Assembly: GCF_016862935.1 (NCBI RefSeq)
Contig: NZ_BONX01000036.1
Location: forward strand, 124,001 to 188,000
Direction of reading: 5' to 3'
DNA from: Plantactinospora mayteni
GTDB taxonomy: Bacteria; Actinomycetota; Actinomycetes; Mycobacteriales; Micromonosporaceae
Length of the DNA: 64,000 nucleotides
Within the stretch, counting starts at the first letter, position 1. The number at the start of each line of letters is the position of its first letter. The notes below the pieces were generated by a model, which did not search any database, was not told where the DNA came from, and was given only the letters and a program-made list of their open reading frames with translations. The position numbers and the translations under genes are program-made. Below are positions 1-9,793 of the stretch, one piece after another.

Positions 1-874
1 CGATGGCGGCCTTGGAGCCGGCGCCGCCGACCATGATGAACTCGGTGCGGTTGGCCTGCTTGATCGCGGCCAGTACCCCGATGCCCTGGTCGTCGTCGTG
101 GTTCCACAGCGCGTCCATCTTGGGCAACGCCTGGAGTTGCTGCGAGGCTTCGCTCTGGCCGGTGTCGGCGGTGAACCGCGCGGCGCGCCGGTTGGCCACC
201 TTGAAGCCGAAAACGGCCAGCTCGGCGGCGAAGCCGGCGGAGCGCTCCTTGGTCAGCTCCAGCTCGTCCATGCCGGCGATCTCGCCGATGATCGGGTTGG
301 TGATCCCCTTGGCCTTCATCTGCTCGCCGATGTAGCGGCCGGCCGCGACACCCATGCCGTAGTTGTCGCCCTTGATCTGGAGCCGGTACGCCAGCGCGTC
401 CGGGAACGCCCGGTCCAGGTTGATCACCGGGATGCCGGCCTTCATCGCCTCCAGCCCGGAGGCGTTCAGCTCCTTGCCGTCGTGCGGCAGCATCACGATC
501 ACGTTCGGCTTCTGCGAGATCAGCGTGGAGAGCGCGGCCCGCTGGGCGGCGGCGTCCGCACCGGCGGCCACGGTCTTGAACTCCACGTCGGAGAAGACCT
601 TCGCCTGCGCCTCGGCGTTCTTGGTGATGGCGGCGAGCCAGCCGTGGTCGGCGGCCGGTGCGGAGAAGCCGATCACGACCTTCTGCCCGGGTGCGCTGTT
701 CGGGTTGGCCGAGCTGTCCGCCGCCTTGACCTGCTCACCTCCGCCGTCACCGGAGCCGTTGTCGTTGCTGGTGCAGGCGGTGAGCAGGGCACCGGCGCCC
801 ACCGCCGCTCCGCCGAGCAGCAGCCGGCGGCGGGACAGGTCGCGCACCGGCCGGAGCGGATCGTGCTGGGTCAT
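1..874 (-). CDS. Sugar ABC transporter substrate-binding lipoprotein, CUT2/ribose type (partial, C-terminus outside window)
   Basis: This would capture a sugar outside the membrane for the importer encoded just upstream in the same operon. Only the first 291 residues are present; the gene runs off the left edge. The N-terminus has a twin-arginine motif (SRRRLLLGG, Arg 15-17) and a lipobox LTAC with Cys34, followed by a Gly/Ser/Asp-rich linker, so it is probably a Tat-exported lipoprotein. From about residue 67 the sequence resembles periplasmic-binding-protein family 4 (RbsB-like). The ATG at 874 is preceded by AGGAGG (880-885, minus strand) 5 nt away. It is the last gene of the ROK-ATPase-permease-binding protein series. 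The sugar cannot be named from the sequence. Confidence 0.9.
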   Translation of the reverse strand, partial: MTQHDPLRPVRDLSRRRLLLGGAAVGAGALLTACTSNDNGSGDGGGEQVKAADSSANPNSAPGQKVVIGFSAPAADHGWLAAITKNAEAQAKVFSDVEFKTVAAGADAAAQRAALSTLISQKPNVIVMLPHDGKELNASGLEAMKAGIPVINLDRAFPDALAYRLQIKGDNYGMGVAAGRYIGEQMKAKGITNPIIGEIAGMDELELTKERSAGFAAELAVFGFKVANRRAARFTADTGQSEASQQLQALPKMDALWNHDDDQGIGVLAAIKQANRTEFIMVGGAGSKAAI

Positions 875-987
875 GACGACCTCCTGGTTATCTGGACTTC
901 GGGTGGGGTGAGGTGGGTGGGGTCCATCGGCCGGTGGCCGAGGAGCGGCCACCGGCGACGGGCGCCACCGGGTACTGCTGCGGTGCG

Positions 988-2118
988 TCAGTTCGTCGAG
1001 CGGAGCTTGTTACGGGCGAGGAGCTGGGTGAGCGACTTGAACCGGAACTGCTGGACCAGCACGGCGGCGACGATGATGCCGCCCTTGACCATGTTCTGCG
1101 CCTCGGTGGAGAGGCCGTTGATCGCGAACAGGTTGGTGATGGTGGCAAAGATGATCACGCCGAGCAGGGAGCCGACGATCGTGCCCCGGCCGCCGCTGAG
1201 CAGCGTGCCACCGATGATCGCCGCGGCGATCGCGTCGAGTTCGTAGAGGTTCGCCATCGCCGCCTGCGCGGAGTTGGCCTGCGCGGTGAGCATGATCGCG
1301 GCGATTCCGCAGCAGAGGCCGGAGAGCGCGTAGAGCAGCATGCTGTGCCGGCGTACGTTGATGCCGGCCAGCCGGGCCGCCTCCGGGTTGCCGCCGACCG
1401 CGACCGTACGCCGACCGAAGGTGGTGCGGTTGAGCAGTACCCAGCCGGCCGCCACCACCCCGGCGAGGATGAAGACCAGCACCGGGATGCCCAGTACGTC
1501 GTTGCTGGCGATGCCGTTGATGGTCGCGTTGTTGGAGACCTGGGTCTGCTTGTCGGAGATCTCGGCGGCGAGACCCCGGGCGGCGACCAGCATGGCCAGG
1601 GTGGCGATGAACGGCACCAGCCGGCCGTACGAGATCAGAAAGCCGTTGACCAGCCCGACGCAGACCGCCACCACGACCGCGGTGAAGATCATCCCTCCGG
1701 CGCCGTAGCTCTGGGTCGCGACCGTGGTGCTCCAGACCCCGGCCAGCGCCACGATCGCGCCGACCGAGAGGTCGATCCCGCCACCGATGATCACGAACGT
1801 CATGCCCACGGTCACCACGCCGACCACCGAGGCCAGGGTGAGGATCGACATGATGTTGTCGCCGACCCAGTTCATGTCGCTGTACAGGTCGGGTCGGGTG
1901 ACGATGCCGATGACGATCAGCACCACCAGTACCCCGACCAGGCCCAGGTTGCGCCGGAACGACTCACCCGCGTCGCCACTCCACCGGCCGGTGCCGTTCC
2001 CGGGCGTACCGGCTCCCTTGTGGACCGGCGCTCCGGCCGGGGCCGGCGAGACCGGCGACGGCCGGTCCGCGGGCGGCGCCGCCCCCGCCGGCGCGGCGGT
2101 CTCGGTACGTTCGGTCAC
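988..2118 (-). CDS. Sugar ABC transporter permease, RbsC/XylH family
   Basis: Membrane channel subunit of the CUT2 importer, 376 aa. About 50 Pro/Ala/Gly-rich cytoplasmic residues come first, then a series of hydrophobic helices containing the family stretch GMTFVIIGGGIDLSVG and, later, AAIIGGTLLSGGRGT. I start it at the GTG at 2118: GTG overlaps the TGA of the ATPase gene (GTGA, 4 nt), which implies translational coupling. Longer open versions in this frame run through the ATPase gene and are spurious. The binding-protein gene follows after 113 nt. Family is certain; substrate is unknown. Confidence 0.92.
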   Translation of the reverse strand: MTERTETAAPAGAAPPADRPSPVSPAPAGAPVHKGAGTPGNGTGRWSGDAGESFRRNLGLVGVLVVLIVIGIVTRPDLYSDMNWVGDNIMSILTLASVVGVVTVGMTFVIIGGGIDLSVGAIVALAGVWSTTVATQSYGAGGMIFTAVVVAVCVGLVNGFLISYGRLVPFIATLAMLVAARGLAAEISDKQTQVSNNATINGIASNDVLGIPVLVFILAGVVAAGWVLLNRTTFGRRTVAVGGNPEAARLAGINVRRHSMLLYALSGLCCGIAAIMLTAQANSAQAAMANLYELDAIAAAIIGGTLLSGGRGTIVGSLLGVIIFATITNLFAINGLSTEAQNMVKGGIIVAAVLVQQFRFKSLTQLLARNKLRSTN

Positions 2119-3758
2119 GCTGGCGCCCCCTCCATCAGCGACCCCGCCATCACGAGGTCGAGCACGGTGTCTTCGTCGAGTTCTCCGGCTGGCGCCTCGT
2201 GCACCACCCGGCCCTCCCGCATCACCAGTACGCGGTCGGCCAGGCCGAGCACCTCCGGCACCTCGCTGGAGACCAGCAGTACGCCCACTCCCCGGGCGGC
2301 CAGCGCCCGGATCACCTGGTACAGCTCGGCCCGGGCGCCGACGTCGACGCCCCGGGTCGGCTCGTCGAGCAGCAGCAGTTTCGTGCCGCCGAGCAGCCAG
2401 CGGCCGACCACGACCTTCTGCTGGTTGCCGCCGGAGAGCGTCCGGACGGGTCGCCGGACGTCCAGCGGCCGCAGTTCCAGCCGGTCGGCGACCTCGTTCG
2501 CCTCGGCCCGCTCCCGGCCGGCGTCGGTGAAGCCCAGTCGGGCCCACCGGGTGAAGGTGGCGAGCGTGACGTTGCGGTAGATCGGCTCGCCGAGCAGCAG
2601 CGCCTGGCTCTTCCGCTCCTCCGGGGCCATCCCCATGCCGGCCCGGACGGCGGCACCGACACTGCCCGGCCGGACCTGCCGGCCGGCCATCGAGACCGTG
2701 CCGGTGCTGGCCCGGCGGGCCCCGAAGATGGTCTCCAGCAGCTCGGAGCGGCCCGAGCCGACCAGGCCGGCGATGCCGACGATCTCACCCGCGTGCACGG
2801 TCAGCGACACGTCGGCGAACTCGCCCTCCCGGCTGAGTTCGCGTACCTCGAGCAGTTTCTCGGCGGCCGGCGTCTCGGCCGGGCGGTCCGGGAAGACGTA
2901 CTCGATGGTCCGGCCGGTCATCCGGCTGACCAGGTCGCGGGTCGGGGTGGACCGGGCCGGCAGGTTCGCCGCGGTGGTCCGGCCGTCCTTGAGTACGGTG
3001 ACCCGGTCGCCGATCTCGCGGATCTCCTCCATCCGGTGCGAGATGTAGATGACCGCGATGCCCTGGGCGGTCAACTCCCGGATGATCCGGAACAGGTTGC
3101 CGACCTCGTCGTGTGCCAGTACGGCGCTCGGCTCGTCCATGATGATCAGTCGGGCCTCGTGCGAGAGCGCCCGGGCCATGCTGACGATCTGCTTGCCGGC
3201 GGACGGCAGCGAGCGGACCATCCGGCGGGGCGGAATCTCCGGGTGCCCGAGCCGGGCCAGGATCTCCCGGGTCTGCCGGGCCATGTAGCCGCGCCGGACG
3301 AAGCCGAGCTGGCGCGGCTCGTGCCCGAGGAAGGCGTTCTCGGCCACCGACAGGTCCTCGACCAGGTCGAGTTCCTGGTAGATGGTGGCGATGCCGGCCT
3401 TCATCGCGGCCTGCGGGTTGCCGAACGAGACAGGCTCGCCGAGCCACTCCACCTGACCCGAGTCGGGCTGGTGTGCACCGGAGAGCACCTTGATCAGCGT
3501 CGACTTGCCGGCGCCGTTCTGGCCGAGCAGGCAGTGCACCTCGCCGGCCCGCACCTCCAACTGCACCCCGTCCAGCGCGCGTACGCCCGGGAAGGTCTTC
3601 ACCACGTCGGTGAGCCGGAGGACGACCTCGCCGGGCACGGTGTCGGCCGGCGGGGTCACCAGCGGTGGCGGGTCGCCGACCGGGCCGGTCCCGTTCGGGC
3701 TCTGCACGCCGGCCGGTACGGTCTCGTCGGCAGCGGGCCGCTCGGCGGGTTCGGTCAT
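2115..3758 (-). CDS. Sugar ABC transporter ATP-binding protein, two fused ATPase domains (RbsA/XylG/MglA family)
   Basis: Energises the CUT2 sugar importer at the inner face of the membrane. It has 547 aa with a roughly 43-residue Pro-rich N-terminal extension. Domain 1 has Walker A GQNGAGKST (79-87) and Walker B LIIMDEPSAVL. Domain 2 has the degenerate P-loop GLVGSGRSELL usual for this family, a canonical signature LSGGNQQK and LLLLDEPTRGVDV. The domain-1 signature is unusual (LPSAGKQ instead of LS-x-GQ-like). The ATG at 3758 follows GAGGAG. It lies 73 nt after the ROK regulator and overlaps the permease start by 4 nt, so one transcript is likely. Confidence 0.93.
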   Translation of the reverse strand: MTEPAERPAADETVPAGVQSPNGTGPVGDPPPLVTPPADTVPGEVVLRLTDVVKTFPGVRALDGVQLEVRAGEVHCLLGQNGAGKSTLIKVLSGAHQPDSGQVEWLGEPVSFGNPQAAMKAGIATIYQELDLVEDLSVAENAFLGHEPRQLGFVRRGYMARQTREILARLGHPEIPPRRMVRSLPSAGKQIVSMARALSHEARLIIMDEPSAVLAHDEVGNLFRIIRELTAQGIAVIYISHRMEEIREIGDRVTVLKDGRTTAANLPARSTPTRDLVSRMTGRTIEYVFPDRPAETPAAEKLLEVRELSREGEFADVSLTVHAGEIVGIAGLVGSGRSELLETIFGARRASTGTVSMAGRQVRPGSVGAAVRAGMGMAPEERKSQALLLGEPIYRNVTLATFTRWARLGFTDAGRERAEANEVADRLELRPLDVRRPVRTLSGGNQQKVVVGRWLLGGTKLLLLDEPTRGVDVGARAELYQVIRALAARGVGVLLVSSEVPEVLGLADRVLVMREGRVVHEAPAGELDEDTVLDLVMAGSLMEGAPA

Positions 3759-3831
3759 GACGTCTCCTCGGTACGCTCGTCGCCGTCCCGACCCGACCGA
3801 CTCGACCGGCCGAGGCGCTCGATCCGCCCGG

Positions 3832-5010
3832 TCATGACGCCTCCGCGAACGCGACGTCGGTGGCGAGTACGGCGGCGCCGGTGACCCCGGCCCGGGGACC
3901 GAGTTCGGAGAGGACCACCGGCAGGTTGCCGGTGGCGAGCGGCAGCGAACGCCGGTAGACCACGCTGCGGATCTCCGCCAGCAGGATGTGGCCGAGCTGG
4001 GCCAGCCCGCCGCCGATGACGATCATCGACGGGTTGGCGAAGCTGACCAGACCGGCCAGTACGCCGCCGACCCGCCGCCCGCCGTCACGGATCAGCCGGA
4101 TGCAGGTCACGTCCCCCTCGATGGCGCCCTCGGCGACGTCGAGCGCGGTGACCGTACCGGTGGCGGCCAGTCGGTCGGCCAGCGCCGGCGACGTGCCGCT
4201 GCGGGCCGCCACGGTGGCCTCCTTGGCCAGCGCGGCGCCGCTGAACAGCGCCTCCAGGCAGCCGACGTTGCCGCACGAGCACATCGGCCCGTGCGAGTCG
4301 ACCTGGATGTGCCCGATGTCGCCGGCACAGCCGTCGGTGCCCCGGTAGACCTCGCCGGAGAGGTAGATGCCGCAGCCGATGCCGGTGCCGATCTTGACGA
4401 ACAGGAAGTCGTCGACCGAGTGCGCCACCCCGCCGTGCCGCTCGCCGATGGCCATGATGTTGACGTCGTTGTCCACCACCGCCGGGCAGCCGTGCTCCCG
4501 GGTCAGCAGCTCACGGACGGGGAAACGGTCCCAGCCGGGCATGATCGGCGGCGAGACCGGTACGCCGTCCCGGAAGCTCACCGGCCCCGGTACGCCGATG
4601 CCGACCGCGTGCAGCCGCTCGTACGCCCCGTCGACCTTCGCCTTGTGCAGCAGTTCGTGCACCCGTTGCAGTATCACCTTGGGGCCGGACCGGATGTCGG
4701 TCGTCTCGGCGTACGCGGCGACGGGTTCGAGCCGGCCGTTGACCACCTCGACGTCGATCGAGCTGGCCCCCAGATCGACGGCGGCGAACCGCAGGTCGGG
4801 GTTGAGTTCGACAAGGGTGGAGCGGCGCCCGCCCCGGGAGGCGGCGAGTCCGGCCTCCGCCACGTAGCCGAGGCTGACCAACCGCTCCAGCTCGGCGAGC
4901 AGGCGCGGCCGAGGAATCTGCAACCGGTCCGCCAGTTCGGCCCGGGACACCGCGCCCTCGTCGCGCAACAGCCTCAGCAGCCGCAGATGCAGCGCTTCCG
5001 GGGTGCGCAC
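3832..5010 (-). CDS. ROK-family transcriptional repressor
   Basis: Predicted sugar-responsive repressor of 392 aa, first gene of the importer operon. Residues 1-60 form a winged helix-turn-helix (the EGAVSRAELADRLQIPR part). The rest is a ROK sugar-kinase-like domain with GIGVPGPV and the zinc-binding signature MCSCGNVGCLEAL. The GTG at 5010 is preceded by GGAGG 9 nt upstream. A 30-bp palindrome lies about 115-140 nt upstream of the start (5123-5152) and is the obvious operator, suggesting that it represses itself and the importer genes. The inducer is unknown. ROK regulators next to CUT2 importers usually sense the transported sugar or its phosphate; that is inference here. Confidence 0.92.
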   Translation of the reverse strand: MRTPEALHLRLLRLLRDEGAVSRAELADRLQIPRPRLLAELERLVSLGYVAEAGLAASRGGRRSTLVELNPDLRFAAVDLGASSIDVEVVNGRLEPVAAYAETTDIRSGPKVILQRVHELLHKAKVDGAYERLHAVGIGVPGPVSFRDGVPVSPPIMPGWDRFPVRELLTREHGCPAVVDNDVNIMAIGERHGGVAHSVDDFLFVKIGTGIGCGIYLSGEVYRGTDGCAGDIGHIQVDSHGPMCSCGNVGCLEALFSGAALAKEATVAARSGTSPALADRLAATGTVTALDVAEGAIEGDVTCIRLIRDGGRRVGGVLAGLVSFANPSMIVIGGGLAQLGHILLAEIRSVVYRRSLPLATGNLPVVLSELGPRAGVTGAAVLATDVAFAEAS

Positions 5011-5122
5011 AGGGACTCACCTCCGTCAGGCATCGGTTCACGTCGACGCAACGCCACCGCGTTGTGTTCGACACAGTAGGAGCCTTCCGGAGCGGATGTC
5101 TAGAGCTTCATCCAAGATGACG

Positions 5123-5152
5123 CTAACTTTTGTCCCAACGGACGAAAGTTAG
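5123..5152. promoter_or_regulatory. Candidate ROK operator (30-bp palindrome)
   Basis: The arms CTAACTTTTGTCC (5123-5135) and GGACGAAAGTTAG (5140-5152) are complementary at 12 of 13 positions around a CAAC centre. The palindrome stands in an AT-richer stretch upstream of the ROK gene, in the position expected for an autoregulatory operator. Binding is inferred, not shown. Confidence 0.65.
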
Positions 5153-5271
5153 TTGTTGATCAAGGAAAGCGGGCGGTCACCCGCTGCGGTCCCCGCCTCC
5201 CCGGCCGCGATCCCGCTCTTGCAGCTTGCGGTCGTCGCGGAGCCGGGCCGGGGCAGGACGGGCCGGGCCGG

Positions 5272-5850
5272 TCAGTCCGGTGCCGGGGACGTCGCGTCGG
5301 GATCGGTCAGCGCCAGGTAGCCGCGCTCGATGATCCAGCGGGCCGGCTCGGCGTACCCGGACGGGTCGTCCGGGGTCAGGGTGCCGAGCCCGTCGACGTA
5401 CCGGTTGTACATGCAGAACGCCGCCGCGATCAGTACGGTGTCGTGGATCTCCAGATCGCTGGCGCCCTCGGCACGGGCGGCCTCGACCAGCGCCGGGGTG
5501 ACCTTGCGGCCGTCGTCGCGGACCGCTGCCGCGATCCTCAGCAGGGCCCGGAGCTTTGCCGGGACCGGCGCCGAGTCGAGGTCGGCGCGTACCTGGTCCA
5601 CCAGCGGCATGCCGGCGTCGAGTTGCGCTGCGGCGAAGGCCGAGTGCGAGGTGCAGCAGAACTCGCACTCGTTGAGGCCGGACACGTACGCCGCGATCAG
5701 CTCCCGCTCGCCGGGCGAGAGCGGGTGTGGCCCGCGCAGCAGCACCTCGGCCAGTTCGTTGAGCGGCCGCGCGGTTTCCGGCCGGAACCGCATCGGGCCG
5801 ATGATCCCCGGATACCGGGTCTCGTCCACGCCCAGGTCGATGTGGGCCAT
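5272..5850 (-). CDS. Carboxymuconolactone decarboxylase/AhpD-like protein
   Basis: A 192-aa alpha-helical protein with the AhpD-type redox motif: Cys62-x-x-Cys65 with His69 four residues later (ECEFCCTSH). In AhpD these residues make an alkylhydroperoxidase/disulfide reductase centre; here the substrate is unknown. The ATG is at 5850. The MetE-like gene upstream stops 3 nt before it, so the two are probably cotranscribed and the peroxidase-like protein may serve the methyltransferase partner pathway; that link is inference from spacing only. Confidence 0.8.
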   Translation of the reverse strand: MAHIDLGVDETRYPGIIGPMRFRPETARPLNELAEVLLRGPHPLSPGERELIAAYVSGLNECEFCCTSHSAFAAAQLDAGMPLVDQVRADLDSAPVPAKLRALLRIAAAVRDDGRKVTPALVEAARAEGASDLEIHDTVLIAAAFCMYNRYVDGLGTLTPDDPSGYAEPARWIIERGYLALTDPDATSPAPD

Positions 5851-5853
5851 CGG

Positions 5854-6918
5854 TCAAACCCCCAACCGCTCGGCGGCCAGCGCGGTGCCCTCGACCCGGG
5901 CCCGCACCTTGGCCCAGGCCGTCTCCCGCGAGGTCGACACGTCGTCGCCGAACGGCGCGAAGCCGCAGTCGTCGCAGGTGCCGAGCCGGTCGGGCGGCAG
6001 GTATTCGGCGGCCCGCAGCACCCGGTCGCGGACCTGTTCCGGGGTTTCCACCACCGGGTCGACCGGGTCGGTGACGCCGACGAAGACCTGCTGCTCCGGG
6101 CGTACCTGGGCGGCGATCGTGGCCAGCACCTTGTCGGGGTCGGGCTCGCTGGCCAACTGTACGTAGAACACCCCGGCGTGCAGTGCGAACAGGCTCGGCA
6201 GCAGCTCGGCGTAGTCGATGTCGGCGCTGTGCGTCGAGTCCTGGTCGCCGCCCGGGCAGGTGTGCACGCCGATCCGGGCCCGCTCCTCAGGAGTGAACCG
6301 GTCGAGGACCCGGTTGTTGAGCGCCACGAACGAGTCCAGCACGCCCTTCGACGGGTCGAGCTTGATGGAGAGGCGCCCCTCGGTGAAGTCGAGCTGCACG
6401 CGGTGCGCCCCGGCCGCCAGGGCACCACGGATGTCCGCCTCGGCCTCGTCGGCCAGGTCGTCGAGGAACGCCGCCTGGTCGTACCCGTCGATGCCGTCCG
6501 CCGGGTAGAGCAGACTCAGCGCCGACGGCGCGATCACGGCCTGCTTGACCGGCACCTTCGCGTGCCGCTGCGCGGCCCGCAGGTAGCTCTCGGACCGGGC
6601 CGCGTAGCGGAACGGTCCGCGGGTGAGTTTCGGCAACTGCCGGATGTGCCCGTCCGCGAACGGGATGACGACGCCGTCCGGCGCCAGGCCGCCGAGCCCG
6701 TCCAGGGGGTACGTGGCAAAGCTCGGCTTGCGTTGTTCACCGTCGGTGACAACCGGGGAGCCGAGCGCCTCGAATCGGGCGATCGTGTCCCGCACAGCGT
6801 CGTCGTAGAGCGCGTCGAGCGTGTCGCGCCCGATCCGGCCGGCGGCGTGGTCGGCGAGGCCGGCGAGCAGTGCCGGCGGTCGGGGGATGCTTCCGATCGG
6901 TTCCGTCGGGAGACTCAT
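5854..6918 (-). CDS. Cobalamin-independent methionine synthase-like methyltransferase (MetE C-terminal domain only)
   Basis: A 354-aa protein resembling the C-terminal catalytic barrel of MetE. Likely zinc ligands are His219 and Cys221 (GVHTCPGG) and Cys315/Cys318 (CDDCGF); Glu257 (ASEPD) is also in place. Full MetE is about 750 aa, so the N-terminal half that helps bind folate is absent. Such short homologues can use other methyl donors or thiols, so methionine synthesis is not assured. The ATG at 6918 has GAGG just upstream. It is followed after 3 nt by the AhpD-like gene. The 154-nt gap upstream presumably holds the promoter; I see no distinct operator there. Confidence 0.82.
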   Translation of the reverse strand: MSLPTEPIGSIPRPPALLAGLADHAAGRIGRDTLDALYDDAVRDTIARFEALGSPVVTDGEQRKPSFATYPLDGLGGLAPDGVVIPFADGHIRQLPKLTRGPFRYAARSESYLRAAQRHAKVPVKQAVIAPSALSLLYPADGIDGYDQAAFLDDLADEAEADIRGALAAGAHRVQLDFTEGRLSIKLDPSKGVLDSFVALNNRVLDRFTPEERARIGVHTCPGGDQDSTHSADIDYAELLPSLFALHAGVFYVQLASEPDPDKVLATIAAQVRPEQQVFVGVTDPVDPVVETPEQVRDRVLRAAEYLPPDRLGTCDDCGFAPFGDDVSTSRETAWAKVRARVEGTALAAERLGV

Positions 6919-7072
6919 GCCTCGAAATTAGCGGTCCTCGATTTCCCCGACTCTGCGTCGGTTGCGGGGTTTGCGCATCCGGCGCGGAGACGTGATCACT
7001 CGGCACCTGTCGCGGCCCGGCGCCCCGACGACGGGGTGTCCGAGGCGCTCGCCGAGCCGACCCCGCCCAACC

Positions 7073-7882
7073 TCACTTGCAGAGCAGCCGGCCCATCCGC
7101 CGCCCCGCGACGACCAGGCCGAGCGCGGTCACCGCGACCAGATAGAGCACGTCGACGAGTTCGCCCCAGCCGCCGCCCTCCACGGTGATGCCCCGGACCA
7201 GGTGCACCGCGCGGTAGAGCGGGGTCACCTCGACCACCCAGCGCAGCACCGACGGGTACGCCTCGGCCGGTACGAACGTCCCGGAGAAGAGGAAGAGGGC
7301 GAACTGGGCCGAGCCCATCAGGTCGAAGTCCTGCCAACTGCGCATGAAGGTGGAGAGCGCCATGCCCAGCCCGCCGAACGCGAAGCCGACCAGTACGGCG
7401 GCCGGGAAGGCGACCAGCGCCCGGATCCCGCTGGTCAGGTCCAGCCCCACCATCACGGCCAGGAACGCCGCCGAGTAGAGACTGCCCCGGAGCATCGCCC
7501 AGCCCAGCTCGCCGAGGGCGATCTCGAACGGCTGCACCGGGGTGGCGAGGATCCCGTCGTACAGCTTCATGTACTTCATCTTGCCGAAGAAATTGAACGT
7601 CGTTTCGGCCAGCGCCCCGCTCATCGCCGAGGCGGCCAGCATCGCCGGTGCCACGAACGCCGCGTACGACACCACTGTGCCGCTCGGCAGGGTCAGGTCG
7701 CCGACCAGTTCCCCCACCCCGACGCCGATGGAGAGCAGATAGAGCATCGGCTCGAAGAAGCCCGAGATCAGCACCACCCAGTACGCGGACTTCAGCGCCG
7801 CGACGTTGCGCTCGGCCACCGAGGCCGCCCGGCGGGGTGCGCCCTCGAAACTGATCAGCCGGGGCAGGACGATGCTGACCAC
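7073..7882 (-). CDS. ABC-2 type exporter permease (second permease)
   Basis: A 269-aa integral membrane protein with about six hydrophobic helices, resembling the NodJ/DrrB-like ABC-2 permeases. It starts at the GTG 7882 after AGAGG and is the third gene of a three-gene exporter operon (ATPase, permease, permease). The two permeases are similar in length and topology (both have SIGVGVG/VGFGVGVG-type glycine runs after the second helix) and probably form a heterodimer. The cargo may be a drug, lipid or natural product and cannot be inferred; no biosynthetic genes are adjacent. Confidence 0.88.
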   Translation of the reverse strand: MVSIVLPRLISFEGAPRRAASVAERNVAALKSAYWVVLISGFFEPMLYLLSIGVGVGELVGDLTLPSGTVVSYAAFVAPAMLAASAMSGALAETTFNFFGKMKYMKLYDGILATPVQPFEIALGELGWAMLRGSLYSAAFLAVMVGLDLTSGIRALVAFPAAVLVGFAFGGLGMALSTFMRSWQDFDLMGSAQFALFLFSGTFVPAEAYPSVLRWVVEVTPLYRAVHLVRGITVEGGGWGELVDVLYLVAVTALGLVVAGRRMGRLLCK

Positions 7883-7939
7883 GGAAGCCTCTCTTCTGCT
7901 CGGAACAGGTCGGACAGGGGTGGGCCGGCCGACGACGAC

Positions 7940-8752
7940 TCAGACCACCAGTCGGCGGCGGAACGCCGAGTGCGCCAGCCACCAACCGACGGCGACCCAG
8001 GCGGCGAGGTAGAGCAGGTGCCCCGGGACCGACCAGGCCGGCGCGACGCCGAGGGTGGCGGCCCGGCACAGGTCCACGCCGTGCCAGAGCGGCGACGCGT
8101 ACGCCAGCCAGCGCAGCACCATAGGCAGCGACTCGACCGGGAAGAACACTCCGGCGAAGAGGGTCATCGGGATCACCGCGAACCGGAACAGCAGCGCCAG
8201 GTAGCTGTCGCTGCGTACCGAGGAGCTGTAGGCGAAGACCGGCACGGCCACCGCCGCCGCGATCAGCGCCACCAGCGGCAGCGTGGCCAGCGCCCACGGC
8301 GAGTGCAGCGTGCCGAACGCCGCCGCCACGAGCAGGAAGGCGAGGCTGCTGGTGAGCACCCGGAACAGCACGAAGCCGAGCTGGCCGCCGAGGATGTCGG
8401 CGACCCGCAGCGGTGTCGACGCCTGCGCGAAGTAGATCTTGATCCACTCGAAGTTGCCGAGCACCGGCCAGGTCGACTCGCCGATCGCGACCTGGAGCGC
8501 GGTCGAGGCGATCAACCCCGGCACGAGGAAGTCGAGGTAGGGCACCCCGGCCACCGGCGCCTCGACGTACGCCCCGACGCCCACTCCGAAGCCGACCATG
8601 GTGAGCAGCGGCAGCAGGAACGACGAGAAGACACCCGCCCGCCAGGTGCGGCGGTAGGCGACGAGGTTGTATTCGAGCACCGCCAGCGCGGGGAACCGCC
8701 CGACCAGTCCGGCCTGCGGGCGGGTGGCCGCCGTGGCCTCCAGGAGCGCCAT
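7940..8752 (-). CDS. ABC-2 type exporter permease (first permease)
   Basis: A 270-aa membrane protein of the ABC-2/NodJ type. A short cytoplasmic N-terminus is followed by six predicted helices. The ATG at 8752 lies 1 nt after the stop of the ATPase gene, implying tight coupling. The second permease follows after 57 nt. It most likely pairs with that permease as the membrane half of the exporter. Confidence 0.88.
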   Translation of the reverse strand: MALLEATAATRPQAGLVGRFPALAVLEYNLVAYRRTWRAGVFSSFLLPLLTMVGFGVGVGAYVEAPVAGVPYLDFLVPGLIASTALQVAIGESTWPVLGNFEWIKIYFAQASTPLRVADILGGQLGFVLFRVLTSSLAFLLVAAAFGTLHSPWALATLPLVALIAAAVAVPVFAYSSSVRSDSYLALLFRFAVIPMTLFAGVFFPVESLPMVLRWLAYASPLWHGVDLCRAATLGVAPAWSVPGHLLYLAAWVAVGWWLAHSAFRRRLVV

Positions 8753-8753
8753 C

Positions 8754-9716
<963 letters not shown>

Positions 9717-9793
9717 GTCCCACCGAGTTTCCGGGCGGAACGGCCCAGGTCAGCCCGTCCAACAGCAAGGGCGCGCCCCGGCGGGCGGCCGGC

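Noticed and set aside
988-2547. 143-codon N-terminal extension of the sugar permease
   Set aside because: Reads through the ATPase gene in another frame; the GTGA overlap at 2115-2118 gives the natural start.
5443-7188. Long plus-strand open frame (581 codons) opposite the AhpD-like and MetE-like genes
   Set aside because: His/Arg/Gly/Val-rich antisense reading typical of high-GC DNA; the minus-strand proteins have clear motifs and ribosome-binding sites.
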